DNA of 5,549 nucleotides from positions 1 to 5,549 of the forward strand of contig JAMOVB010000153.1 of the NCBI GenBank assembly GCA_027061705.1. The letters are read 5' to 3'. A program made the position numbers and the translations under genes. Position 1 is the first letter of the stretch. Each line of letters starts with the position of its first letter. The notes beneath the pieces are model-generated. The model did no database searches. It worked only from the letters and a program-made list of their open reading frames with translations, and was not told where the DNA came from. Shown in pieces: positions 1 through 4,649 of the stretch. The DNA comes from Desulfurococcales archaeon (lineage in GTDB: Archaea; Thermoproteota; Thermoprotei_A; Sulfolobales; NBVN01).

Positions 1-368
1 TTAATCGCTTTCTTAGCCTTCTCCAAATCCGCTATGTCGTCGAACGTAACTTTAGGCTTCTCCTTAAGTATGAGGCTGTCTATGTCATCATCCTCGACGA
101 CGCGCTTGGCCGGCCCGTTAGCTGGCACTAAGGACGTGCGTAGGCTTTCGAGTTCCTTAATTCTCCTCTCGTACTGTCTTATCCACTCCTTATACATTGA
201 GTTAAGCCCGTTATCTGGGTAGAGCTGTATTATCTTTCTAAGGACACTTATAGCGTACCTGTAGTTCTTTATGGCCTCACCGAAATTACTCTCTTGGTCG
301 TTCTTAATTGCTTTGATAGCGTACCTCTTAGCCACCTCCTCTAAGTACGGTAGGGCATTCTCGCTCAA
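1..368 (-). CDS. cdvC: CdvC/Vps4-like AAA ATPase, N-terminal MIT domain (partial)
   Basis: This is the 5' part of a gene that runs off the left edge: 122 codons plus two bases. CdvC is the archaeal Vps4 homologue, an ATPase that remodels and disassembles ESCRT-III polymers during division. Residues 1-75 are three charged helices typical of an MIT domain (EEVAKRYAIKAIKNDQES, then FGEAIKNYRYAISVLRKII, then YKEWIRQYERRIKELE). A linker of about 25 residues follows, and the last visible segment, KVTFDDIADLEKAKKAI, matches the lead-in to a Vps4-type AAA domain (usually DIxGLExAKxAL, here with Asp where Gly is common). The Walker motifs lie outside the window. The chosen start is TTG at 368, because GGTGAG at 375-380 sits 6 nt upstream and no earlier in-frame ATG or GTG follows the cdvB stop, which is in the same frame. 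The gap to cdvB is 24 nt, so the two are probably one transcript. Confidence 0.88.
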   Translation of the reverse strand, partial: MSENALPYLEEVAKRYAIKAIKNDQESNFGEAIKNYRYAISVLRKIIQLYPDNGLNSMYKEWIRQYERRIKELESLRTSLVPANGPAKRVVEDDDIDSLILKEKPKVTFDDIADLEKAKKAI

Positions 369-371
369 CAG

Positions 372-380
372 CCCCTCACC
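372..380 (-). promoter_or_regulatory. Ribosome binding site deciding the cdvC TTG start
   Basis: Read on the minus strand this is GGTGAGGGG, ending 3 nt before the TTG at 368; the GGTGAG core is 6 nt away. It lies in the short cdvB-cdvC gap and is the main reason for choosing a TTG start, as no in-frame ATG is available between the cdvB stop and the MIT helix 1. Confidence 0.6.
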
Positions 381-392
381 CGCGCAGGTCCC

Positions 393-1301
393 TTAGAACC
401 TTATCCTATTTTGCTCCCTGAGCCTGTGGAGCGACTCCATAATCTCCTTCTTAGTTACTCCTAGCTCGCGGGCAACATCGTTGACGTCTATGAAGCCACC
501 GTGCATTATTATGTGCTCCAGCACCGCCTTGTCTATGGCGTCCTTCGAGAGCAGCCTTCTGGGCTTAGGCCTCGGCTTTGGCTTAGGTACCGGCACCGCC
601 TGGACTCTGCTACTAGCCTGCCTAGCCTTAAGCGCCCGGTTCATTATCGTAACCTCAAGGCCGCTTCCCCTATCACCTGCTAGGAGTTCGAGAGGGATCT
701 CAGGCAGCTGCTCCTTGACGCTCTCCTCAACGCTCTTCCTTATCTTCTCCAGAAGCTTCCTAGCTTCTGGCGTGACCTCTATCGCCGCTGAGGAATCTAC
801 CCTCACGGCATCGGTTGTTTCGACGACAGCGCTTCTTGCTTCACCAACAAGCTTCTCCATATTGTACGCCATACCTGGGACGATGTCCTTCACGTACTCC
901 TTAGCGGCAGTTATTAAGCTGGCGGCCTCACTCATTAATACGGGAATGTTGCTCACACTCTCCATTGTCTCAAGCCTTAGCTTAACTTGCTCGAGCACCT
1001 TCTCCGCAGTCAGTATTCTCAGCACCATGTTCTTAACCTGGGCGGCCTCATTAGCATAGATTGCTGACCTGTCCCTCTCCTTCTTCAAATACGCGACTAT
1101 AGCTTGCTGTATAAGCATCTTATGCCTCTTCATCAGCCTTAGTGACGAGTTCTTCAGCTCGTCAATCATTACGTTGAGCGCTGAAATCATACGCGCTATT
1201 ACGGTCTTCCTATCTCTCTCGCGCCTGCTCTTACCGCTAAGGCCTATCAGGAATAGTAACCTACGTAGCCCTCCCCCTTTCTCACCCGTTACAAAACTCA
1301 A
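393..1301 (-). CDS. cdvB: CdvB, ESCRT-III (Snf7-family) division protein
   Basis: CdvB polymerises at mid-cell and constricts or scissions the membrane during archaeal division. The 302-residue protein is longer than the roughly 260 residues of Sulfolobus CdvB. Residues 1-31 hold a short hydrophobic/basic segment (GLRRLLFLIGL) followed by an Arg-rich stretch. Residues 32-210 are the helical ESCRT-III core: a long basic helix 1-2 hairpin, then more acidic helices. Residues 236-250 are proline/basic (VPVPKPKPRPKPRRL), the position and composition of the MIM2 motif that binds the CdvC MIT domain. Residues 251-302 form a winged helix (DAIDKAVLEHIIMHGGFIDV, then DVARELGVTKKEIMESLHRL), which in Sulfolobus binds the CdvA C-terminal peptide. 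The start is TTG at 1301 with GGAGGG 7 nt upstream. It lies 36 nt after cdvA and 24 nt before cdvC, consistent with an operon. The membrane role of the N-terminus is inference. Confidence 0.93.
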   Translation of the reverse strand: MSFVTGEKGGGLRRLLFLIGLSGKSRRERDRKTVIARMISALNVMIDELKNSSLRLMKRHKMLIQQAIVAYLKKERDRSAIYANEAAQVKNMVLRILTAEKVLEQVKLRLETMESVSNIPVLMSEAASLITAAKEYVKDIVPGMAYNMEKLVGEARSAVVETTDAVRVDSSAAIEVTPEARKLLEKIRKSVEESVKEQLPEIPLELLAGDRGSGLEVTIMNRALKARQASSRVQAVPVPKPKPRPKPRRLLSKDAIDKAVLEHIIMHGGFIDVNDVARELGVTKKEIMESLHRLREQNRIRF

Positions 1302-1308
1302 CCCTCAA

Positions 1309-1314
1309 CCCTCC
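1309..1314 (-). promoter_or_regulatory. Ribosome binding site for cdvB TTG start
   Basis: GGAGGG on the minus strand, 7 nt before the TTG at 1301. It sits in a tandem GGGTTGA heptamer (about 1298-1311) that creates two TTG triplets; the upstream one reaches a stop after a few codons, so only the TTG at 1301 opens the cdvB frame. Confidence 0.6.
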
Positions 1315-1337
1315 GTGTTTTTATTTCAGTTTATGTG

Positions 1338-2057
1338 TTAGGTCTCGATTATCTGCACCTGTATCGGCCCTTCACTCTGCACCGGCGCCTCCGCAGGCTC
1401 CTTCACGGTCGTGTGGATCGGTGCGGCCCTATGGGTGCTGGCCGCCTCGGATTCCAGCTTCGTTATGAGGTCTAAGTGCTTCTCAACATCCTTCTTCTCC
1501 TCCACATTCCTTGCCTTGGCGTCCCTTAGGTAATCTATCGCTGCCTTATAGGATGACTCACTGACCTCATTGCTCATGTACAGCACCAGTAGGTTTGATA
1601 TGTCCTTCTCGAGACGTATTATCTGGTCCTCTAGATCGTTAACCCTTCTTCGGAGAGTGTCCTTAACCTTCCTAACCTCCTCCTTTATGGTTTTGAACTG
1701 CGCCTCTAGCTTTGCCTTAATCTCCTCATAAGCGTGGCCAGGTATGCTGCCCTTCCTATAGAGCTCCTCGACAGCCCTGATCCTCCTCCTGACCCTATCC
1801 AGCTTATTCTCCGTTGACATCGCCTTAACCTTCCAGTCAGCAAGTATCACGACGCCGTCGGGTGTTAGCTTAATTCTTTCGGAATCAACCCTCTCTAGGC
1901 TGAAGTCATTGTAGGCTATCTCAACGGACTCGACATTTCCGGAAACATCTGTGAAGACAGTGAGTATCTTTCCGACGATCCTGCCATACTCGTCCTTAAC
2001 ATTCTGACCCATGAACTTCTCAATCTGATCGATAGTGACGACCATGCTCCACACCAC
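1338..2057 (-). CDS. cdvA: CdvA, membrane-recruiting cell division protein
   Basis: CdvA is the archaea-specific scaffold that binds membrane and recruits ESCRT-III (CdvB) to the division site. The 239 residues match the length of Sulfolobus CdvA (about 238). Residues 5-75 are a beta-rich PRC-barrel-like domain (IDQIEKFMGQNVKDEYGRIV, then VESVEIAYNDFSLERV). Residues 78-205 are a long charged coiled coil with heptad-like Leu/Ile spacing. A Pro/Ala-rich tail ends in GPIQVQIIET, the expected place of the ESCRT-III-binding strand that completes the CdvB winged helix. The start is uncertain: GTG at 2057 (9 nt after GGAG), GTG at 2054 or ATG at 2045. A T-rich TATA element at 2084-2091 would put the transcript start near 2062, so translation may be essentially leaderless. 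The gene is divergent from enolase and first in the cdv cluster. Confidence 0.92.
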   Translation of the reverse strand: MVWSMVVTIDQIEKFMGQNVKDEYGRIVGKILTVFTDVSGNVESVEIAYNDFSLERVDSERIKLTPDGVVILADWKVKAMSTENKLDRVRRRIRAVEELYRKGSIPGHAYEEIKAKLEAQFKTIKEEVRKVKDTLRRRVNDLEDQIIRLEKDISNLLVLYMSNEVSESSYKAAIDYLRDAKARNVEEKKDVEKHLDLITKLESEAASTHRAAPIHTTVKEPAEAPVQSEGPIQVQIIET

Positions 2058-2083
2058 ATTAATGGTCTCCTACCTTGTTATCC

Positions 2084-2091
2084 TTAAAAAA
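2084..2091 (-). promoter_or_regulatory. TATA box (BoxA) of cdvA promoter
   Basis: TTTTTTAA on the minus strand, centred about 25 nt upstream of a predicted transcript start near 2062. A GGTAGGAG motif at 2067-2074 would fall between this box and that start, so either the transcript begins earlier or the motif is not used as a ribosome site. Assigned from sequence and spacing only. Confidence 0.45.
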
Positions 2092-2135
2092 CCTGCAACT
2101 CAATAATGACTTAATCCGCGCATAAGGGTGTTGAG

Positions 2136-2142
2136 TTAATTA
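2136..2142 (+). promoter_or_regulatory. Possible TATA box of enolase promoter
   Basis: TTAATTA, about 37 nt upstream of the preferred enolase ATG at 2176. A start about 25 nt downstream (near 2163) would include the GGTGAT ribosome site and exclude the alternative ATG at 2158. The match to the archaeal box is only moderate. Confidence 0.3.
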
Positions 2143-2163
2143 GCCCTTCCTCTAATAATGATT

Positions 2164-2169
2164 GGTGAT
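2164..2169 (+). promoter_or_regulatory. Ribosome binding site deciding the enolase start
   Basis: GGTGAT lies 6 nt before the ATG at 2176. No comparable motif precedes the in-frame ATG at 2158. This favours the shorter enolase, whose N-terminus then starts a few residues before the conserved LDSRGNPTVE, as in the family. Confidence 0.5.
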
Positions 2170-2175
2170 CGAAAA

Positions 2176-3453
2176 ATGATATACGATATTGTGGCTGTAC
2201 GGGGGCTTCAGGTCCTCGACTCCCGAGGGAACCCCACCGTTGAGGCGATAGTTTATACTGAAGGCGGGGGATGCGGTCGAGCCATAGCGCCTGCCGGCGC
2301 CTCGAAAGGTAAGCTTGAAGCAGTCGATCTAAGGGATGGTGGTAAGGCGTACGGAGGTATGGGCGTGACTAAGGCTATAGAATCGATTAACAAATACATA
2401 GGACCCGCCATCATGGGTATGGATGCTTCAAGGTTTAGGGATGTTGACAGGAAGATAATTGACGTCGATGGAACGCCTAATAAGTCAAGGCTAGGGGGGA
2501 ACGCGTGTGTGGCGACCTCACTAGCTGTTATAAAGGCGGCCGCAGACACCTCAGACACACCGCTGTTCGAGTTCCTGGGCGGGAAGAGAGCTAGAACCCT
2601 TCCTGTACCGCTGATGAACGTCATCAATGGAGGTGCTCACGCAGGCAACAAATTAAGCGTTCAGGAATTCATGATAGTTCCGGCAGGGGCTGACTCGTTC
2701 AGCGGCGCGATAAGGATCGCTGTGGAGGTTTATAAGGAGCTTAAGAAGTACCTTAAGGAGAAGTACGGGCCGTCCGCTATCAACGTAGGTGATGAAGGAG
2801 GCTTCGCCCCTCCGCTCGAGCTAACGCGTGACGCTCTTAACGCGTTGATCGAAGCTATAAAGAGGGCCGGCTACGTCCCCGGGAGCGACGTGTACTTAGC
2901 TATGGATTCGGCAGCGTCACACTTCTACCGTGGGGGGAGCTATGAGATAGACGGTAAGTCCTTATCAAGCGGCGAGCTCATAGAGTACTACCTACAGCTA
3001 GTTAATGAGTACCCACTCATACTTCTAGAGGACCCCTTCGCTGAGAGCGATCCGGAGCCCTTTAAGGAGCTCAGATCTAAGCTCGGCGGAAAGCCTATAG
3101 TGATAGGGGACGACATAGTAGTCACTAGGAAGGATCTAATATCAAAGTACTTTGAGAGTGGGCATATAGACGGGGCGATAATTAAGGTTAATCAAGTAGG
3201 TACGTTCACCGAAGCCGAGGAATCACTGACATACCTACTTAGGAGGGGAGGTAAGGCCGTAATTAGCCATAGATCCGGGGAGAGCGAGGATACGACAATA
3301 GCTCACATAGCCGTCGCTTATGAGACAGGGTTGATAAAGACGGGAGCTCCCGCCAGGGGAGAGAGAACTGCTAAGTATAACGAACTACTACGTATTGAGG
3401 ACTACTTAGGCGGCGACGCGATCTTCCTAGGTAAAAACGCGTTTTTAAGGTAA
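2176..3453 (+). CDS. eno: Enolase (2-phosphoglycerate dehydratase)
   Basis: A cytoplasmic Mg-dependent enzyme interconverting 2-phosphoglycerate and phosphoenolpyruvate in glycolysis/gluconeogenesis. The 425 residues are close to the usual length of about 430. The N-terminal domain opens with VLDSRGNPTVE. The barrel carries every expected active-site element (residue numbers from this start): His155 in HAGNK, Glu164 in QEF, catalytic Glu207 in DEGGFAP, metal ligands Asp244 (MDSAAS), Glu285 (LLEDPF) and Asp312 (IGDD), catalytic Lys337 in IKVNQVG, His365-Arg366-Ser367 in SHRSGESEDT, and Lys388 in IKTGAP. It is therefore predicted to be active. ATG 2176 is chosen over ATG 2158 because of a GGTGAT site and family length; using 2158 adds six residues. 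It is divergent from cdvA. Its 3' end overlaps the stop of the opposite-strand small membrane gene by 9 nt. Confidence 0.97.
   Translation: MIYDIVAVRGLQVLDSRGNPTVEAIVYTEGGGCGRAIAPAGASKGKLEAVDLRDGGKAYGGMGVTKAIESINKYIGPAIMGMDASRFRDVDRKIIDVDGTPNKSRLGGNACVATSLAVIKAAADTSDTPLFEFLGGKRARTLPVPLMNVINGGAHAGNKLSVQEFMIVPAGADSFSGAIRIAVEVYKELKKYLKEKYGPSAINVGDEGGFAPPLELTRDALNALIEAIKRAGYVPGSDVYLAMDSAASHFYRGGSYEIDGKSLSSGELIEYYLQLVNEYPLILLEDPFAESDPEPFKELRSKLGGKPIVIGDDIVVTRKDLISKYFESGHIDGAIIKVNQVGTFTEAEESLTYLLRRGGKAVISHRSGESEDTTIAHIAVAYETGLIKTGAPARGERTAKYNELLRIEDYLGGDAIFLGKNAFLR
3433..3446. terminator. 14-bp palindrome with T5 on both strands; possible bidirectional terminator
   Basis: AAAAACGCGTTTTT is a perfect inverted repeat in the last codons of enolase, at the meeting point of two convergent genes. 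Archaeal RNA polymerase can terminate at short T-tracts, so T5 on each strand could end transcription from either side. The codons (GKNAFL) fit enolase coding, so it could also be chance. Confidence 0.3.
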
Positions 3454-3684
3454 CGCCACCGCAATACCCAGCAGGACAAACCCTATTGCAAGTATTAATA
3501 GCGAGAACTCCTTCACCTTCATGCTGGATATCTTCTTGATCAGCTTAACCCCTCCGGCGATAGCATAGCCGAACGCTACCGACGCTATCATTATTAATCC
3601 AACAATAGCGAGCGTGTGTGCTACGCCCCCCATGTTCGCTCCAGACACAGTAGACAGTAACTGGCTTATCAGACCGACGCTCAT
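3445..3684 (-). CDS. Small two-helix membrane protein, function unknown
   Basis: I do not recognise this 79-residue protein. It has a short polar, Ser/Gly-containing N-terminus, a hydrophobic helix at residues 24-46 (LAIVGLIMIASVAFGYAIAG), a basic loop at 47-58 (KLIKKISSMKVK), and a second helix at 60-78 ending at the C-terminus (FSLLILAIGFVLLGIAVALP). By the positive-inside rule the loop faces the cytoplasm and both ends lie outside. This hairpin layout resembles VirB2/TraA-type conjugative pilins and their archaeal DNA-import relatives, but that is a resemblance of architecture only. Start choices: ATG 3684 with GGTGG 5 nt upstream (used here), ATG 3696, or GTG 3702; the last two would suit a leaderless transcript from the TATA box at 3722-3729. 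The stop lies inside the enolase 3' end (9-nt overlap). Confidence 0.7.
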   Translation of the reverse strand: MSVGLISQLLSTVSGANMGGVAHTLAIVGLIMIASVAFGYAIAGGVKLIKKISSMKVKEFSLLILAIGFVLLGIAVALP

Positions 3685-3721
3685 GCCTGCCACCATTAAC
3701 ACTGCTTCGGGATATCCTTAC

Positions 3722-3729
3722 TTAAAAGA
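3722..3729. promoter_or_regulatory. TATA-like element readable on both strands
   Basis: The core is TTAAAAG on the plus strand and CTTTTAA on the minus strand. About 25 nt to the left on the minus strand is the start region of the small membrane gene (3684-3702). About 25 nt to the right on the plus strand (near 3750) is the 5' end of the candidate C/D box RNA. Spacing fits both directions; no other support. Confidence 0.4.
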
Positions 3730-3752
3730 CGTGAAGGCTTTACCCTAATAGT

Positions 3753-3809
3753 AGCGGATGATGAGGGTTAAAAGCGATGAGCCGTGATTAGAGGCTGGGT
3801 TCTGACGCT
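3753..3809 (+). ncRNA. Candidate C/D box guide RNA (2'-O-methylation sRNA)
   Basis: The 57-nt segment has the layout of an archaeal dual-guide C/D sRNA. The parts in order are: stem AGCG (3753-3756); one bulge G; C box ATGATGA (3758-3764); 12-nt guide (3765-3776); D' box ATGA (3777-3780, one mismatch to CTGA); 3-nt spacer; C' box GTGATTA (3784-3790, one mismatch to RTGATGA); 11-nt guide (3791-3801); D box CTGA (3802-3805); stem CGCT (3806-3809). The terminal stem pairs perfectly, and the single base before the C box is exactly what a kink-turn (three-base bulge, then GA pairs) needs for L7Ae binding. A TATA-like element lies about 25 nt upstream. By the N-plus-five rule the D guide would methylate a C in AACCCAGCCTC and the D' guide a U in CGCTTTTAACCC. 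Targets were not identified. A competing 6-bp hairpin across the D box is the main caution. Confidence 0.5.
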
Positions 3810-3861
3810 CCAGCCATTAAAAAGCGGCTACGCTTCAATCTATGGTCTTAGGAAGACAAAA

Positions 3862-3869
3862 CTAAAAAC
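3862..3869 (+). promoter_or_regulatory. Possible TATA box upstream of zinc-ribbon gene
   Basis: CTAAAAAC lies about 36 nt before the ATG at 3902, predicting a transcript start near 3890 and a short leader without a clear Shine-Dalgarno motif. The rest of 3810-3901 shows only a small AAGCG/CGCTT hairpin around 3822-3835 and no supported gene. Confidence 0.3.
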
Positions 3870-3901
3870 TGGGCATAGCAGAATAAGCGTGGGTTTAAGC
3901 T

Positions 3902-4237
3902 ATGGTTAAGTGCCCTGTATGCGGAGCTGATGTGAAGCCTGCCAAGACCTGGCAATTAGTAGCTCCGCTGCCCGACGCCGAGGGACGCATAACTATAACC
4001 GTAATGGGGTCGTTTAAGTGCCCTAACTGCGGGTACTCGTGGCGTGGACGTGTCTCGACTCTGAAGGTAGGGCCGGAAGGTGAGGTTGAGGTTGTGGAGG
4101 GTAGGAAGGGGAGGAAGAGGGGTGGGAGGAGGAAGAAAAGAGCTAAGGAAGAGGGTGGAGGTAGCAGCACGCAGGGCCAGGTTATAGAGGTCGACCTTTC
4201 CGACATCTATGAAGAGGAGGGGATTAATGCGCCTTAA
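3902..4237 (+). CDS. Zinc-ribbon protein with basic and acidic tail, function unknown
   Basis: This 111-residue protein starts with a two-knuckle zinc ribbon: Cys4-x2-Cys7 (CPVCG) and Cys40-x2-Cys43 (CPNCGYSW), with beta-strand-like sequence between. Residues 51-66 are a further beta/acidic stretch (LKVGPEGEVEVVEG). Residues 68-82 are strongly basic (RKGRKRGGRRKKRAK), then a Gly/Ser linker leads to an acidic end (VIEVDLSDIYEEEG). Zinc ribbons with such tails usually bind nucleic acid or act in transcription or chromatin, so that role is inferred, with no specific family recognised. Start ATG 3902 lies just before the first knuckle. The last 11 nt overlap the signal peptidase start at 4227, and the peptidase ribosome site lies inside this gene, suggesting coupled translation. 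The purine-rich stretch around 4080-4160 reflects the Lys/Arg/Gly/Glu codons. Confidence 0.85.
   Translation: MVKCPVCGADVKPAKTWQLVAPLPDAEGRITITVMGSFKCPNCGYSWRGRVSTLKVGPEGEVEVVEGRKGRKRGGRRKKRAKEEGGGSSTQGQVIEVDLSDIYEEEGINAP
4214..4222 (+). promoter_or_regulatory. Ribosome binding site deciding the signal peptidase start
   Basis: GAGGAGGGG ends 4 nt before ATG 4227 (6 nt from its GGAGG core). It lies downstream of the other in-frame ATG at 4209, so it supports 4227 as the start. It sits inside the zinc-ribbon coding region. Confidence 0.65.
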
Positions 4238-4649
4238 GACCGTCGGAACTGCGTTAGAGCTCGTCGCAATAGCGGCCATACTGACGCTTCTCGTACTTAA
4301 CCTTACCGGTAGGGTAATGTTCGCTGTTGTTGAGGGTAAGTCTATGGAGCCATTGCTTCAGACCGGCGACTTAGTTCTGGTTGTCAAGACATCACCCCAA
4401 GACATACATGTCGGCGACATCGTAGTTTACAGGAGTCCTTATGGCGAGCTAGTGATTCACAGGGTTATAAAGGTCGAGCATGTGGACGGGCATTACTTAT
4501 ACCTGATTAAAGGGGATAATAATGCAATACCTGACGGTAACATACCCTACAGCTGGATCATAGGTAAGGTCGTGGGTATCGATGGAAGCGTGTTTAAACT
4601 TCCCGTGATAGGGTACTTAACCCTCAGCTTTAAGAGCATGTTTAAGTAG
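4227..4649 (+). CDS. Signal peptidase I (archaeal Sec11 type)
   Basis: A membrane-bound protease that removes signal peptides from exported proteins on the outer face of the membrane. The 140 residues start with a membrane helix at 8-27, followed by the catalytic domain. Visible catalytic elements are Ser39 in GKSMEPLL, His78 in VIHRV (where bacterial enzymes have Lys), and Asp97 and Asp103 in KGDNNAIPD. This Ser/His/Asp set is the archaeal and eukaryotic ER type. The GDIVVYRSP strand also fits the family. Length is typical of short archaeal forms. ATG 4227 is preferred over ATG 4209 because of a strong ribosome site. The gene overlaps the zinc-ribbon gene by 11 nt, and its 3' end overlaps the opposite-strand topoisomerase gene by 33 nt. 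There is a hydrophobic segment near the C-terminus (LPVIGYLTLSF); a second membrane contact there is possible. Confidence 0.92.
   Translation: MRLKTVGTALELVAIAAILTLLVLNLTGRVMFAVVEGKSMEPLLQTGDLVLVVKTSPQDIHVGDIVVYRSPYGELVIHRVIKVEHVDGHYLYLIKGDNNAIPDGNIPYSWIIGKVVGIDGSVFKLPVIGYLTLSFKSMFK

Noticed and set aside
34..222. Plus-strand open frame opposite cdvC
   Set aside because: The minus strand encodes a convincing MIT domain here; the plus-strand product is low-complexity Ser/Leu.
481..1059. Long plus-strand open frame opposite cdvB
   Set aside because: It is a Ser/Leu-rich mirror of cdvB, which has clear ESCRT-III and winged-helix content; no domain is seen in the antisense product.
2158..2160. 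Earlier ATG for enolase
   Set aside because: No ribosome site precedes it and it adds six residues not typical of the family; not fully excluded if the transcript is leaderless.
2253..2627. Minus-strand open frame inside enolase
   Set aside because: Enolase is complete and conserved on the other strand; the antisense product has no recognisable features.
3793..3822. Hairpin read as an intrinsic terminator
   Set aside because: It is followed by an A-rich, not T-rich, stretch on the plus strand, and on the minus strand the T-run comes before the hairpin.
3895..4279. Two minus-strand open frames opposite the zinc-ribbon gene
   Set aside because: They are Pro/Leu/Ser-rich mirrors of the purine-rich coding tract; the plus-strand product has paired CxxC motifs.
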